A stretch of 64,000 bases of DNA from assembly GCF_025917005.1 (NCBI RefSeq), contig NZ_CP078091.1, positions 992,001 to 1,056,000 of the forward strand, written 5' to 3'. The notes beneath the pieces were generated by a model. That model saw only the letters and a list, made by a program, of their open reading frames with translations. It had not been told where the DNA came from and made no database searches. The translations under genes and the position numbers were made by a program. Positions 42,161 to 50,910 of this stretch are shown here, piece after piece; the first letter of the stretch is position 1, and every line of letters starts with the position of its first letter. This DNA comes from Porphyrobacter sp. ULC335. Lineage in GTDB: Bacteria; Pseudomonadota; Alphaproteobacteria; Sphingomonadales; Sphingomonadaceae.

Positions 42161-42184
42161 ATCGATCTTAAAAGGAGCTCTGCC

Positions 42185-43201
42185 ATGACCAAGACGATCC
42201 TGCTGACTGCCATGTCCTCCAGCGCCCTGCTGGCCCTGTCACCTGTCCCTGCCATTGCCGAAACGCTCGAGCCGGCCGCCGCGGGCTTTGCTGAAGCCGC
42301 TGCCGCTGGCCAGCCGATATATGAATTGTCCTATGCCGATGCCCGGGCATTGCTCGCGGGCGTGCAGGCCGACAAGGTGGCAGCTTCGGCCCCCACCACT
42401 ACGCAGAACCTCGTCTGGAACATCGGCCCGACCGGCGCGGTGCGGATCCGCATTGTCCGGCCCGCCGATCTGCAGGGCGAGCTTCCCGCGGTGCTCTATT
42501 ATCACGGCGGCGGCTGGGTAATGGGCGACCGCAACACCCATGATCACCTGATCCGCGAATTGGCGGTGCAGGCCCGCGTTGCAGTGGTCTTCGTCGAATA
42601 CGACAACGCCCCCGAAGTCCGTTACCCGGTCAACAACGAACAAGCCTTTGCCGCGTTGGAATATGTTGCAGCGAATGGGACAGCGCTCGGCATTGATCCC
42701 ATGCGGCTGGCCGTCGCGGGTGACAGCGCCGGTGGCAACATGGCCATCGCCGTCACGATGATGGCCAAGGATCGCGCCGGCCCCGCGATCCGCCACCAAC
42801 TGCTGTTCTACCCGGTGACCGACGACGTCTCGGACAACGCCTCCTACAAGGCTTTCGGCGACGGCCCGTTCCTGACCCGCAAGGCGATGGACTATTTCCT
42901 CGAAGCCAACTTCCCGGAAGAACGTCGCGATGATGTACTGGCCTTCCCTCTGCGTGCCTCGAAGCAGCAGCTTGCGGGCTTGCCTGCGGCAACCATCATT
43001 GTCGCCGAAAACGATCTGCTGCGCGACGAGGGAGAGGCCTATGGCCGCCGCCTGATCGAAGCCGGGGTGCCGGTGGCCACCACCCGCTTCAATGGCACGA
43101 TGCATGATTTCGTTATGCTCAACCCGCTCGCCGCGAGCGAACCGGCCCGGGCGGCCATCGCCCAGGGTGCAGCGCGTCTCCGGAATGCCTTCGGCAAGTG
43201 A
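42185..43201 (+). CDS. Secreted HSL-family esterase
   Basis: 338 aa with a signal peptide cut near PAIAETLE. HSL-type alpha/beta hydrolase: HGGGWVMGDRNTH (oxyanion), GDSAGGNMAIAVTMM (Ser nucleophile), ENDLLRDEGEAYGRRL (Asp) and GTMHDFVMLNPLA (His). AAGGAG precedes ATG 42185. It would hydrolyse small esters or lactones in the periplasm. It is co-transcribed with ohr and controlled by OhrR, so it probably removes products of lipid peroxidation. Confidence 0.92.
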   Translation: MTKTILLTAMSSSALLALSPVPAIAETLEPAAAGFAEAAAAGQPIYELSYADARALLAGVQADKVAASAPTTTQNLVWNIGPTGAVRIRIVRPADLQGELPAVLYYHGGGWVMGDRNTHDHLIRELAVQARVAVVFVEYDNAPEVRYPVNNEQAFAALEYVAANGTALGIDPMRLAVAGDSAGGNMAIAVTMMAKDRAGPAIRHQLLFYPVTDDVSDNASYKAFGDGPFLTRKAMDYFLEANFPEERRDDVLAFPLRASKQQLAGLPAATIIVAENDLLRDEGEAYGRRLIEAGVPVATTRFNGTMHDFVMLNPLAASEPARAAIAQGAARLRNAFGK

Positions 43202-43236
43202 TATCCCCGACCCACCACGCACAAAGGACCAATAAC

Positions 43237-43668
43237 ATGACCAAGATCATCTACACCACCCGCGCCACGGCCACCGGCGGCCGCGACGGCCGCGCCCGCA
43301 CCGATGACGGGGCCTTTGAGGTGGCGCTGGCCACACCCAGGGAAATGGGCGGTAACGGCAAGGGCAACAATCCCGAGCAGCTGTTCGCCGCAGGCTACGC
43401 TGCCTGCTTCCTTAGCGCGATGAAGCTCGTCGGCACGCAGGGCACCCACGCCCGCGTTCCCGCCGATGCCAGTGTCAGCGCCACGGTCGGGATCGGTCCG
43501 CGCGCCGACAAGGGCTTTGGCCTCGCGGTCACGCTCGACATTGTGCTGCCGGGGCTGGATCCGGCTGAGGCACAAGCTCTTGTGGCCGAAGCCGACACCG
43601 TCTGTCCCTATTCCCACGCGGTGCGTGGAAACATCGAGGTCACCATCGACGTGTCGACCGGGGACTGA
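43237..43668 (+). CDS. ohr: Organic hydroperoxide resistance protein Ohr
   Basis: 143 aa OsmC/Ohr fold. The two catalytic cysteines are in YAACFLSAMK and DTVCPYSHAVRGN, and the conserved Arg near the N-terminus is RDGRARTDDG. Ohr reduces organic hydroperoxides using a lipoylated partner. Start ATG 43237 follows AAAGGA. It is co-transcribed with the esterase under OhrR. Confidence 0.93.
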   Translation: MTKIIYTTRATATGGRDGRARTDDGAFEVALATPREMGGNGKGNNPEQLFAAGYAACFLSAMKLVGTQGTHARVPADASVSATVGIGPRADKGFGLAVTLDIVLPGLDPAEAQALVAEADTVCPYSHAVRGNIEVTIDVSTGD

Positions 43669-43690
43669 TCCCTCGTCCGCCCCGGCCCGG

Positions 43691-44257
43691 TCAGCCATAG
43701 GGCTGGCCGGTCCGTTGCGGGCTCAGTGGATCCTCGTCGCTGACTTGGGCCACGAGGCGGACAAGTGCGTCGTCGGACCATGTCTCGAGGTCCAGCAGCG
43801 CCTGGTAGGGGTTCCCGGAAAGTTTGAGGACAGCAGCAAACGCGGGCTCTGTCTTCAGCCCCGCGCGCCGCTGGTCCATAACCAGAGTGCGAAGCCTGGT
43901 TCCGCCCATTGAAAGCAGTCGCTGCTCGACACGAAAGTGGCGCCAGCCCATCTGTTCTTGCACCGGCTGCGGCGATCCGAACAGTTCGAATGTCCAGCCC
44001 TCGGCCCTGAATGTGGCGACGACCGGGCGGTCGCCAGACACCCATTGCCATACCGCGAAGCCCGGCCGACTGCTGAAGGCAGTCCAAATGGCGAGGGTGA
44101 ACTGCATCGGGTCCGACGCATGGCAGAGCACGTCGATGTCGCTGTCTGCGAGGTCGAGTCCCAGCGGCGGCGTGCCTGCAATGTGGGGGTCGAACTGCGC
44201 CAGCGCCGACAGTGCGCCAATCCTGCGCAGCGCGTCCGGATAATACGGCCTGCTCAT
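43691..44257 (-). CDS. DUF4269 family protein
   Basis: 188 aa. The part PPLGLDLADSDIDVLCHASDP matches the nucleotidyltransferase-like core of DUF4269 (D-x-D), and FTLAIWTAFSSRPGFAVWQWVSGDRPVVATF, LFGSPQPVQEQMGWRHFRVEQRLLSMGG follow. The substrate is unknown. ATG 44257 is used; the ORF is open 12 codons earlier. It is convergent with ohr. Confidence 0.83.
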   Translation of the reverse strand: MSRPYYPDALRRIGALSALAQFDPHIAGTPPLGLDLADSDIDVLCHASDPMQFTLAIWTAFSSRPGFAVWQWVSGDRPVVATFRAEGWTFELFGSPQPVQEQMGWRHFRVEQRLLSMGGTRLRTLVMDQRRAGLKTEPAFAAVLKLSGNPYQALLDLETWSDDALVRLVAQVSDEDPLSPQRTGQPYG

Positions 44258-44402
44258 TGTCACGTGATAGCGTCCTGGAATCCGCTCGAACATGCCGCAG
44301 TGTGCGCGTCAGGATGGTTCCCGCACTGTGAGCGGCCTTGGTGAAGCCGGCGTGTCAAGGCTCAGGCCGGAGATGCACGACGCCCCTGAAGGTCGAGACG
44401 GA

Positions 44403-45023
44403 TCAGGCGTCGGCACGAAGGGCAGAGGCGAGCATGTGGGCAAGGCGCGCAATGTGATGCTTGTCGGCTTGCCCGCCCACCACCGCCAGGCGCCAGTAGA
44501 GCGGAGCTGCGACGAAATCGGCTGCTGTTTCGCGGTCCACCGAGGGTGACAACTCGCCTCTGGCAATGGCGCGATCGAGCAATCCATTGATCCGTTCGCG
44601 CCGCGCGCGCTGGAAAGGCCGTATCGCCGATTCCAGCGACGGAGTGCGCCCGATCTCCGCATGGAGGTCTGTAATGATCCGCCGGATCAGTGGGTGTCGG
44701 AGCACCCGGCGAAGCGCGTAGAGCAAGGCCTTCAGATCGGCTTCGAGAGATCCCTGGTCGCCAACATCGGTGAGCGTCAGCCCGGCACGCGACAGAAGAT
44801 CGCCGGCCATCGCAGGCTTTTCGGGCCACCGCCGATAGAGCGCGGCCTTGCCGACCCCGGCGGAGCGGGCGACACGCTCTAGGCTCAAAGCTGAGTATCC
44901 GGCGCGGGCCCACTCCTGGAAGAAGGCGCGGGTCAGCGCCTCGGTGACATCAGCACGCATGATGGCCGCTCCGCTCAGAGCGCGGCTTCCGGAGCCGATG
45001 TGGTCGGAACGGTTGCGTTCCAT
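44403..45023 (-). CDS. TetR-family repressor
   Basis: 206 aa. HTH: VTEALTRAFFQEWARAGYSALSLERVARSAGVGKAALYRRWPEKPAMAGDLLSRAG. The C-terminal ligand domain is of the TetR_C_16-like type. ATG 45023 has AGGGGA upstream. A second ATG at 44960 would free the operator inside the first codons; both are possible. It is divergent from the NTF2-like/NmrA-like pair and two perfect palindromes lie at its promoter. Confidence 0.87.
   Translation of the reverse strand: MERNRSDHIGSGSRALSGAAIMRADVTEALTRAFFQEWARAGYSALSLERVARSAGVGKAALYRRWPEKPAMAGDLLSRAGLTLTDVGDQGSLEADLKALLYALRRVLRHPLIRRIITDLHAEIGRTPSLESAIRPFQRARRERINGLLDRAIARGELSPSVDRETAADFVAAPLYWRLAVVGGQADKHHIARLAHMLASALRADA
45006..45021. promoter_or_regulatory. 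TetR operator 1, within the first codons
   Basis: GGAACG-GTTG-CGTTCC perfect dyad overlapping the first codons of the TetR gene if ATG 45023 is the start. Confidence 0.7.
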
Positions 45024-45045
45024 CGAAAATCCCCTAACTATGGAC

Positions 45046-45061
45046 GGAACGCAATCGTTCC
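45046..45061. promoter_or_regulatory. TetR operator 2
   Basis: GGAACG-CAAT-CGTTCC perfect dyad, identical arms to operator 1 with the centres exactly 40 bp apart, between the two divergent genes. Confidence 0.75.
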
Positions 45062-45080
45062 GACGAATCGGAGGTAAATC

Positions 45081-45536
45081 ATGAGCGATAATATTCAAGG
45101 TTTCTCGGCCATGCTTCGCAGGGCACTCGGTAGCAGGATCGCCGCTGATGCCGGTTCCTTCACCGAGATGATGGCCGAACACGCGGTGATGGAGTTTCCC
45201 TATGCGCTGCCGGGCCTGCCAAGCCGCCTCGATGGCAGGGACGCCGTCGCCCGCCATCTGGAAAAGGCAGCAGGCCTCATCGCCTTTGACCGGATGGGCG
45301 AGCCGACCGTTCATCCCTCGACCGATCCCGATGTTACGATCATCGAGTTCGAAGGCTTCGGGCAGGGCGTGGAGACTGGCGAGCCGTATGATCAATGCTA
45401 TATCTCGGTGATCCGCACCGAGGGCGGCCGCATCGTCCATTACCGCGATTACTGGAACCCGATCGCTGTGCTGCGCGCGACGAAGGGCGCAGCGCTTGTC
45501 GATGCGCTGACGGGCGGGGATGCGAGCCATGGATGA
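45081..45536 (+). CDS. SnoaL/NTF2-like protein
   Basis: 151 aa with the NTF2 cone: FSAMLRRALGSRIAADAGSFTEMMAEHAVMEFPYALPGLPSRLDGRDAVARHLEKA and IVHYRDYWNPIAVLRA. NTF2-like proteins are ketosteroid-isomerase-like enzymes or ligand binders. It is the first gene of the TetR-controlled pair and overlaps the next gene by 8 bp. Confidence 0.87.
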   Translation: MSDNIQGFSAMLRRALGSRIAADAGSFTEMMAEHAVMEFPYALPGLPSRLDGRDAVARHLEKAAGLIAFDRMGEPTVHPSTDPDVTIIEFEGFGQGVETGEPYDQCYISVIRTEGGRIVHYRDYWNPIAVLRATKGAALVDALTGGDASHG

Positions 45537-46368
45537 GCAGATCCTCGTGACCGGCGGCGCCGGCAAGACGGGTCAGCTCGTCGCCGGACAGCTGGCACGT
45601 CGCGGGATCGCGGCGCGGATCGCAACGCGGCGCCCCTGCGCGACCGGCCAGGTTCGCTTCGAATGGAATGATCCGGCGACCCACGCCGCAGCGCTCGAGA
45701 GCGTTACCGGCGTATACCTCGTCGCTCCGACCGATCAGACAGAGCATCTGGCGGTCATGCGCCCGTTTCTGGAACGGGCGCGGACGCAGGTCCCCGGACG
45801 CCTGGTCCTTCTGAGCGCCTCCTCGCTTGAGGCGGGCGGCCCGATGATGGGCGAGGTTCATGCCTGGCTCTCTGCCCATGCGGCATTGTGGACGGTCCTG
45901 CGCCCAACCTGGTTCATGCAGAACTTCACGACCCAGCATCGGCAGGCAATCCTCGAGGAAGGGTGCCTCTATTCCGCGACGGGGGATGGACGCGTGCCGT
46001 TCATCGATGCTGCCGACATTGCTGCTGTTGCAGCAGAGGCGCTGACCGATTCCGCGCTTCCGTCGGGCGAGCATGTGCTGACCGGTCCTGAGGCTCTGAC
46101 CTACGACGAGGTGGCATATGCAGTCAGCGCGCGGATCGGTCGCGCTGTCCGTCACTGCCGCCTTTCTGCAAACGAGCTGGCTGCCCGGTACGCCGGTTTC
46201 GGCATCCCCCGATCCTATGCTCTCACGCTCGCCGGCATGGACGAGGCTATCGCCCAAGGGTCCGAGGACCGGATCACAATGGAAGTGGAGCGGATCACGG
46301 GGCGACCAGCGAACACACTTGCAGGCTTTCTCGAAAGCCAGCGCGACTTGCTGCCCGTGCGATCCTAG
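45529..46368 (+). CDS. NmrA-like NAD(P)H-binding SDR
   Basis: 279 aa. MDEQILVTGGAGKTGQLVAGQLARRGIAARIATRRP is the Rossmann start; VYLVAPTDQTEHLAVMRPFLERA, WTVLRPTWFMQNF and ADIAAVAAEALTD follow. Atypical SDR of the NmrA/HSCARG type, without a YxxxK pair. It may sense or use NADPH. It overlaps the NTF2-like gene, so the two act together, perhaps as an isomerase and reductase. Confidence 0.87.
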   Translation: MDEQILVTGGAGKTGQLVAGQLARRGIAARIATRRPCATGQVRFEWNDPATHAAALESVTGVYLVAPTDQTEHLAVMRPFLERARTQVPGRLVLLSASSLEAGGPMMGEVHAWLSAHAALWTVLRPTWFMQNFTTQHRQAILEEGCLYSATGDGRVPFIDAADIAAVAAEALTDSALPSGEHVLTGPEALTYDEVAYAVSARIGRAVRHCRLSANELAARYAGFGIPRSYALTLAGMDEAIAQGSEDRITMEVERITGRPANTLAGFLESQRDLLPVRS

Positions 46369-46473
46369 GGGCAGAGCCGGGCAAGGAGAACGTTCCGGCC
46401 GAGCTTTCTTGCAGTTTGGCAGACTGCGCCGTCCGGGCGGCAGCAATCTCATCCCGCGTCCAAACGCCGGGCT

Positions 46474-47436
46474 TCAGCGCCGGACGAAATTGGCGATGAT
46501 CGTGACGATCTCCTCGGCGACTGGAAGGTCCGGATTGCCATAGGTGGCGAAATTGCCAGCCATACTGTCGCCCGGAACCTCCTTCAGGACGTGATTGGCG
46601 TCCGGGACTATCTCGAGCACGGCGGATGGGTTGGCAACTTTCAGTCTGTTGGCATCCTCCACCGATACCTGCAGGTCCTTGCCCCCTTGGACAATGAGGA
46701 TGGGAAGGTCGGCGTGTGCCGCCAACTGGGCCGGATCAAGCGCAAAGACACTGATCAGATAATCCTGCAGCGCCGGACTGAACAACGGCAGCAGTGGCTC
46801 CGGTAGTGTCGAAACCTCAACCTTTCGGCCCGAGATGAGCTGATCGATCGCCGCGTCGGCCGACGCGACCAGGGGCGCATTTGCCGGATTAGCGCGGAGC
46901 TGCTGCTTGATGACCTCGCCCATCGGTCTGCCCGGGGCTGCGACAAGCACCAGCCCGCATACGTCCCCGATCTCCTGCGCCGCAGCAAGCGACACCAGAC
47001 CGCCCTCGCTGTGGCCAATAAGCCAGAGACAGGACGCGCCCGTCTGCTCCCGAATGGCGCGTACCCATACGGCGATATCAGACACATAATCGGAGATGGT
47101 CACGGCGTTGGCATCCGGAACCGCTGAAGAACTGCCGAACATGCCGCGCTTGTCGATGCGCACCGTAGTAACTCCCTGTGCGGCCAATCCTTCTGCCAGA
47201 AGGCGGTAGCTGGCTGCTTTCACGCCCATCGGATTGTTGCCGTCCCTGTCGGTCGGACCGGAGCCTGGTATAATCAGGGCGACTGGCCCCTCGCCGTCCG
47301 CGCTGCGCAGCATCGTCCCTGCCAGAGCGCCTTGCGGCCCTGGCGCCTCGACCGGAACGGCAACAGAGGCAGGCGCTGAACCGTTGGGATGAGCAAGCGC
47401 CGTCGCGCATGTCAGGATGATGGCAGATTTGATCAT
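46474..47436 (-). CDS. Secreted alpha/beta hydrolase
   Basis: 320 aa with an N-terminal signal-like helix (MIKSAIILTCATALA). Alpha/beta hydrolase: IIPGSGPTDRDGNNP (oxyanion), the nucleophile elbow LIGHSEGGLVSLAAAQ, the acid in ILIVQGGKDLQVSVEDANRLK and His in IVPDANHVLKEV. This is typical of secreted hydrolases of the serine aminopeptidase type. ATG 47436 follows AAGGGGA. It is convergent with the NmrA-like gene. Confidence 0.87.
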   Translation of the reverse strand: MIKSAIILTCATALAHPNGSAPASVAVPVEAPGPQGALAGTMLRSADGEGPVALIIPGSGPTDRDGNNPMGVKAASYRLLAEGLAAQGVTTVRIDKRGMFGSSSAVPDANAVTISDYVSDIAVWVRAIREQTGASCLWLIGHSEGGLVSLAAAQEIGDVCGLVLVAAPGRPMGEVIKQQLRANPANAPLVASADAAIDQLISGRKVEVSTLPEPLLPLFSPALQDYLISVFALDPAQLAAHADLPILIVQGGKDLQVSVEDANRLKVANPSAVLEIVPDANHVLKEVPGDSMAGNFATYGNPDLPVAEEIVTIIANFVRR

Positions 47437-47680
47437 GGCATTCCCCTTGGCCCCGGCTCGCGGTCTGAAGCCACGGCTAGCAGCTCCGGGAAATCGGGAC
47501 CAACAGAGCACGACAAGCTGCCTTGCGCGCACGACCAGAGAGAGCGGCAGGCCACGACCCTAATCCGGAGTCTTTGCCGATGGCGGGTCGGCGCAAATCC
47601 GGCACGCCTCGGATTTGGCGGCGATGCGCATGGCCGTCCGCAGCCCATATCCCGATATCGCAACAACCGGAGAAAATGCT

Positions 47681-47827
47681 GTGCAATGGGAATACAAACT
47701 CGTCACCGAAACCATGAATGCCGATCAATTGAACGAACTCGGTGCGGACGGCTGGGAACTGGTCATGGTCGCCTCGCCGGCCCATTTCGTGTTTCACTAT
47801 TTCTTCAAGCGCGAATTGCGCGGCTGA
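47681..47827 (+). CDS. Small DUF4177 protein
   Basis: 48 aa: VQWEYKLVTETMNADQLNELGADGWELVMVAS...FKRELRG (two pieces). DUF4177 proteins are tiny and unknown in function. GTG 47681 has GGAG 8 nt upstream; longer open frames start earlier without such a site. Confidence 0.75.
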   Translation: MQWEYKLVTETMNADQLNELGADGWELVMVASPAHFVFHYFFKRELRG

Positions 47828-48057
47828 TGTGATCCCGCCCCGCATCGTCGCGCCATCATATCCCGAGAGCTGACGGCTGCGAACATCCTGGCGCAACAGG
47901 TTTTTCCAGCTGCCGTCAGTGAGCTCGAGCGCCTGCTTGATCTGATTGCCGGGATCGCGGGCCATGCCCCAGACCCCTGGCAGCAGGGCGGACTTGCAAG
48001 CCCGCTGATTTCCGGGCTGTTCCGGTTCGGTCCCAACAGGTCGCGGCTCGTGTGGCG

Positions 48058-48465
48058 TCAGATCCGGGAGGAGAGCGTGCCCGCCTGCAGCGGCTCGAAG
48101 ACAAGCTTCTCGGCGAGTTCAGGCAGCCATTGGACATACTCGACCACATGGCCATCAGCATGCTTCATATACATCATGCGCCCGGTGGCGACCTCTTCGA
48201 TGTCGCGCAAGATGGAAGCGCCGTGCTCAAGAAGTTTCGACCTTGCAGCAACAATGTCCTCGACGATCCATGGACCAAGGCTGCCACGGATGGGCTCCAA
48301 CGTTTCCTCGGTTCCGGCCACGACGAGCACGTCTCCGATCCCGACAAGCTTCCAGGGATCGAACCCGAACGCGAGATGCGGTTCGGTTCCATGGACCGCC
48401 TTGAGGGATGCGACGGTCGACTCAAGGTCTGTCGTCAGAATGCGGGTGTAAGTCTTGAGGATCAT
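48058..48465 (-). CDS. VOC-family protein
   Basis: 135 aa glyoxalase fold: YTRILTTDLESTVASLKAVHGTEPHLAFGF, VLVVAGTEETLEPIRGSLGPWIVEDIVAARSKLLEHG, then MYMKHADGHVVEYVQW. ATG 48465 is favoured because AGGAAA lies upstream; an ATG at 48474 is too close to it. It is divergent from the TetR at 48627. Confidence 0.85.
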   Translation of the reverse strand: MILKTYTRILTTDLESTVASLKAVHGTEPHLAFGFDPWKLVGIGDVLVVAGTEETLEPIRGSLGPWIVEDIVAARSKLLEHGASILRDIEEVATGRMMYMKHADGHVVEYVQWLPELAEKLVFEPLQAGTLSSRI

Positions 48466-48582
48466 AAGATTCATTTCCTGACTGAAAAAGGTGGCGGGGC
48501 TCTGCGCGCAAAGCGTCGCGACCAAGGTCGCTGTGCGAGATGCTCACACGCTGGATCCCATCTCGCCGCCTTGCATTCTTTA

Positions 48583-48603
48583 GCGATCGATATAAAAGAT
48601 CGC
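48583..48603. promoter_or_regulatory. Inverted repeat in the VOC/TetR divergent region
   Basis: GCGATC - 9 bp - GATCGC, perfect arms, 24 bp before the TetR start. The spacer GATATAAAA is AT-rich, as expected for a promoter core. Confidence 0.6.
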
Positions 48604-48626
48604 CTCAGGGCATCAAGGAAATTTTA

Positions 48627-49250
48627 GTGATCGATAAAAAACAAGGGGTCAGATCTGGCGGTCGCCCGGCCAGCTTCGAGCGCAGCGCCGCGGTGCGCAC
48701 CGCGCTGGGCATGTTCCGGGAACGCGGCTACGAGGGCGTGTCGATCGCAGATCTGACGGCTGCGATCGGTGTTGCGCCTCCAAGCCTATACCATGCCTTC
48801 GGCAGCAAGGCTGGCCTGATGGAAGAAGCCATCGCGTTCTACGAAGACAGCGAGGCAGGGCTAGATCTCACGAAACTGTCGACGAGCAAAACGCCTCGAG
48901 ACTGGGCGCGTGGGCTGCTTGAGGCAGGTGCGGAAAGTGTGACGAAGAGCGGCAAGGCGTGTCTGATTTCGAACGGGATGATCATGTGCCATCCTGACAA
49001 TCAGGCTGTCGCGGGAACACTCGCGAAACGGCGGACCGCGTTCCGGCAGGCAATCAGCGAGCAGCTTCTTCGCTGGATGCCGGAGCCGGACGCCCATCGT
49101 CTTGCCCGCTATCTTGTGACGGTTCTCCAGGGTCTTTCGGTCCAGGCGCGAGACGGTGCAACGATGGATGACCTTCGCCCCGTCATCGAGTTGACGCTCT
49201 CGGCAGCGGGGCTGTGCGGCACACAGGATGGCAGCGCAATCGGGCGATAA
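48627..49250 (+). CDS. TetR-family regulator
   Basis: 207 aa, start GTG 48627 with AAGGAAA 8 nt upstream. HTH: ERSAAVRTALGMFRERGYEGVSIADLTAAIGVAPPSLYHAFGSKAGLMEEAIAFYED. The ligand domain has a Cys pair region KACLISNGMIMCHPD, typical of TetR_C_11-like redox or electrophile sensors. The divergent VOC-family gene is the likely target. Confidence 0.9.
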   Translation: MIDKKQGVRSGGRPASFERSAAVRTALGMFRERGYEGVSIADLTAAIGVAPPSLYHAFGSKAGLMEEAIAFYEDSEAGLDLTKLSTSKTPRDWARGLLEAGAESVTKSGKACLISNGMIMCHPDNQAVAGTLAKRRTAFRQAISEQLLRWMPEPDAHRLARYLVTVLQGLSVQARDGATMDDLRPVIELTLSAAGLCGTQDGSAIGR

Positions 49251-49266
49251 CAAGCTGCGAGGCGGT

Positions 49267-50169
49267 TCAGGCTACACGGGTCAATGCCGCACTCACATTG
49301 TCGATGAAAGTGCGCACCCGCGGGTCAACGAGGCGTCTGCTTGGATAGAGGCATAGGACGCGCACGGTTTGCGTCCCTAGTTCAGGGAAAAGCCGGACGA
49401 GGTGTCCGGTCGCAAACTCGTCATCGACGAGGAAAGACGGCAGCAGCGCAATTCCGAGGCCCGCAAGGGCAGCGAGGCGGATGGCCTCTGCGCTGTTCAT
49501 TCGCAACCGTCCGTGGGCCAGCAACTTGTCGGCGTGTTCGCTCCCCGACAGGCCAAGCCATTCCTGCGTCCGGCTCCGGGATCGAAACAGAATGCAGTCG
49601 TGCGCGCTCAGGGCCTCCGCGTCCGCGGGATGGCCCCGGCGTTCGAGATAGGACGGGGCAGCACAGAACCACACGGGATATTCAGCGACGACCCGGGACA
49701 CGATACCATCTGGCGCGCTCTCTCCTCCTATGCGGATGGCAAGATCGAAGCCTTCCTCTACGAGGTCGACGGGACGGTCGGAAAAATCGATGTCGATGCG
49801 GACCTCTGGCCAACGTTCAAGATAATCGTTCACCAACGGCATGATCACGCGTCGGCCGAAGGCATCGGGAACACTCAGACGTAGCAGCCCCCGCGGCCTG
49901 CCATCCGGCGCAGCGATGCTCGCTTCAGCCTCATCGACAGCTTCGAGAATATTCTTTCCGCTCTGGCGGAAACGCTCACCTTCTGATGTGAGGCTGACAG
50001 CGCGGGAGTTACGGTGCAGCAGCCTGACACCGAGCCGGGCCTCCAGACGGGCGACAGCCTTGCTGGCAGCCGACCCGGTAAGCCCCATTGCCTGGCCGCC
50101 CCGGGCAAAGCTTCCTGCATCAGCCACAGCCATGAAAATGACGATCTCGTTGAGGCTTCGTGCGGTCAC
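49267..50169 (-). CDS. LysR-family regulator
   Basis: 300 aa. Winged helix LNEIVIFMAVADAGSFARGGQAMGLTGSAASKAVARLEARLGVRLLHRNSRAVSLTSEGERF and the LysR substrate domain with VIMPLVNDYLERWPEVRIDIDFSDRPVDLVEEGFDLAIRIG. It is divergent from the RidA gene at 50393 with about 220 bp between. Confidence 0.93.
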   Translation of the reverse strand: MTARSLNEIVIFMAVADAGSFARGGQAMGLTGSAASKAVARLEARLGVRLLHRNSRAVSLTSEGERFRQSGKNILEAVDEAEASIAAPDGRPRGLLRLSVPDAFGRRVIMPLVNDYLERWPEVRIDIDFSDRPVDLVEEGFDLAIRIGGESAPDGIVSRVVAEYPVWFCAAPSYLERRGHPADAEALSAHDCILFRSRSRTQEWLGLSGSEHADKLLAHGRLRMNSAEAIRLAALAGLGIALLPSFLVDDEFATGHLVRLFPELGTQTVRVLCLYPSRRLVDPRVRTFIDNVSAALTRVA

Positions 50170-50392
50170 AATCCGCGTGCCGCCCTGCTGCTATTGGTCA
50201 TCACGTAGTGTCCTTAACGCTGCTGCGATCTTGCCGCTCCTGCTTTCGCCTGTCCACTGATGCGGGGCTCAAAAGCATGGGTCATCCGTGACGCACGGTC
50301 ATGGTTGGGCGGACATCCGTTCACTGCCGGTCGGGCTATGGAGGGGCGTGACATCCAACGGGCCATGGTGCCCATTCAGGAGCAGATCCGAC

Positions 50393-50806
50393 ATGAACAC
50401 ACCGCTTGTCCGCCTCAATCCGCCGGCGCTCTGGGACTCAACCGGCAACCATCATTCGCAGGGGACGCTGGTCGACACAGGACCGCTGGCGATCTTTTCG
50501 GGCCAGATCGCCGCGCAAAAGGGCACGGATCACGTGCCGGCCTCGCTGAGAGAGCAGACCGACATCGTTTGCCAGAACCTCAAACACTGCCTCGACAGCA
50601 TCGGGGCGTTGCCTTCCGACATCGTCAGCCTGCGGGCCCATATTGTCGACTGGACACCGGACAAGGCCGCAGAGGTATTTGAACCGCTGGTGGCCTTTCT
50701 CGGCGATACGATGCCGGCAATGACCGGGATCGGTGTAAGCGCCCTGTTCTCGCCCGAACTCAGGATCGAGATCGAAATGGTGGCCCGCGTTCCTGATCGG
50801 ACCTGA
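50393..50806 (+). CDS. RidA/YjgF-family protein
   Basis: 137 aa. Parts: LVDTGPLAIFSGQIAAQKG, LREQTDIVCQNLKHCLDSIGALPSDIVSLRAHIVDWTPDKA, MTGIGVSALFSPELRIEIEMVARV. RidA-type proteins hydrolyse reactive enamines and imines, and RutC-like members act on other substrates. The usual Arg near the end (R in ELRIEIE) is present. AGGAG lies 10 nt before ATG 50393. LysR is divergent. Confidence 0.88.
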   Translation: MNTPLVRLNPPALWDSTGNHHSQGTLVDTGPLAIFSGQIAAQKGTDHVPASLREQTDIVCQNLKHCLDSIGALPSDIVSLRAHIVDWTPDKAAEVFEPLVAFLGDTMPAMTGIGVSALFSPELRIEIEMVARVPDRT

Positions 50807-50875
50807 TCGGACCGGTCCTTGCCGGGCGATCCGTGAACTCCGCGCCAGGATCTCTCCCGCGCTACGCCGTGAACC

Positions 50876-50910
50876 TTGACACGGGAAAGATTCGTAACTA
50901 TAAAAGTTAC
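50876..50910 (+). promoter_or_regulatory. Rrf2 promoter with overlapping operator
   Basis: TTGACA (50876-50881), 17 bp, TATAAA (50899-50904). The dyad GTAACT-5-AGTTAC (50894-50910) overlaps the -10 and ends exactly at the ATG (50911). Transcription would begin at or next to the start codon, so the mRNA may be leaderless. Confidence 0.75.

Noticed and set aside
47828..48057. Open frames between the DUF4177 and VOC genes
   Set aside because: No ribosome site or family; short and overlapping on both strands.
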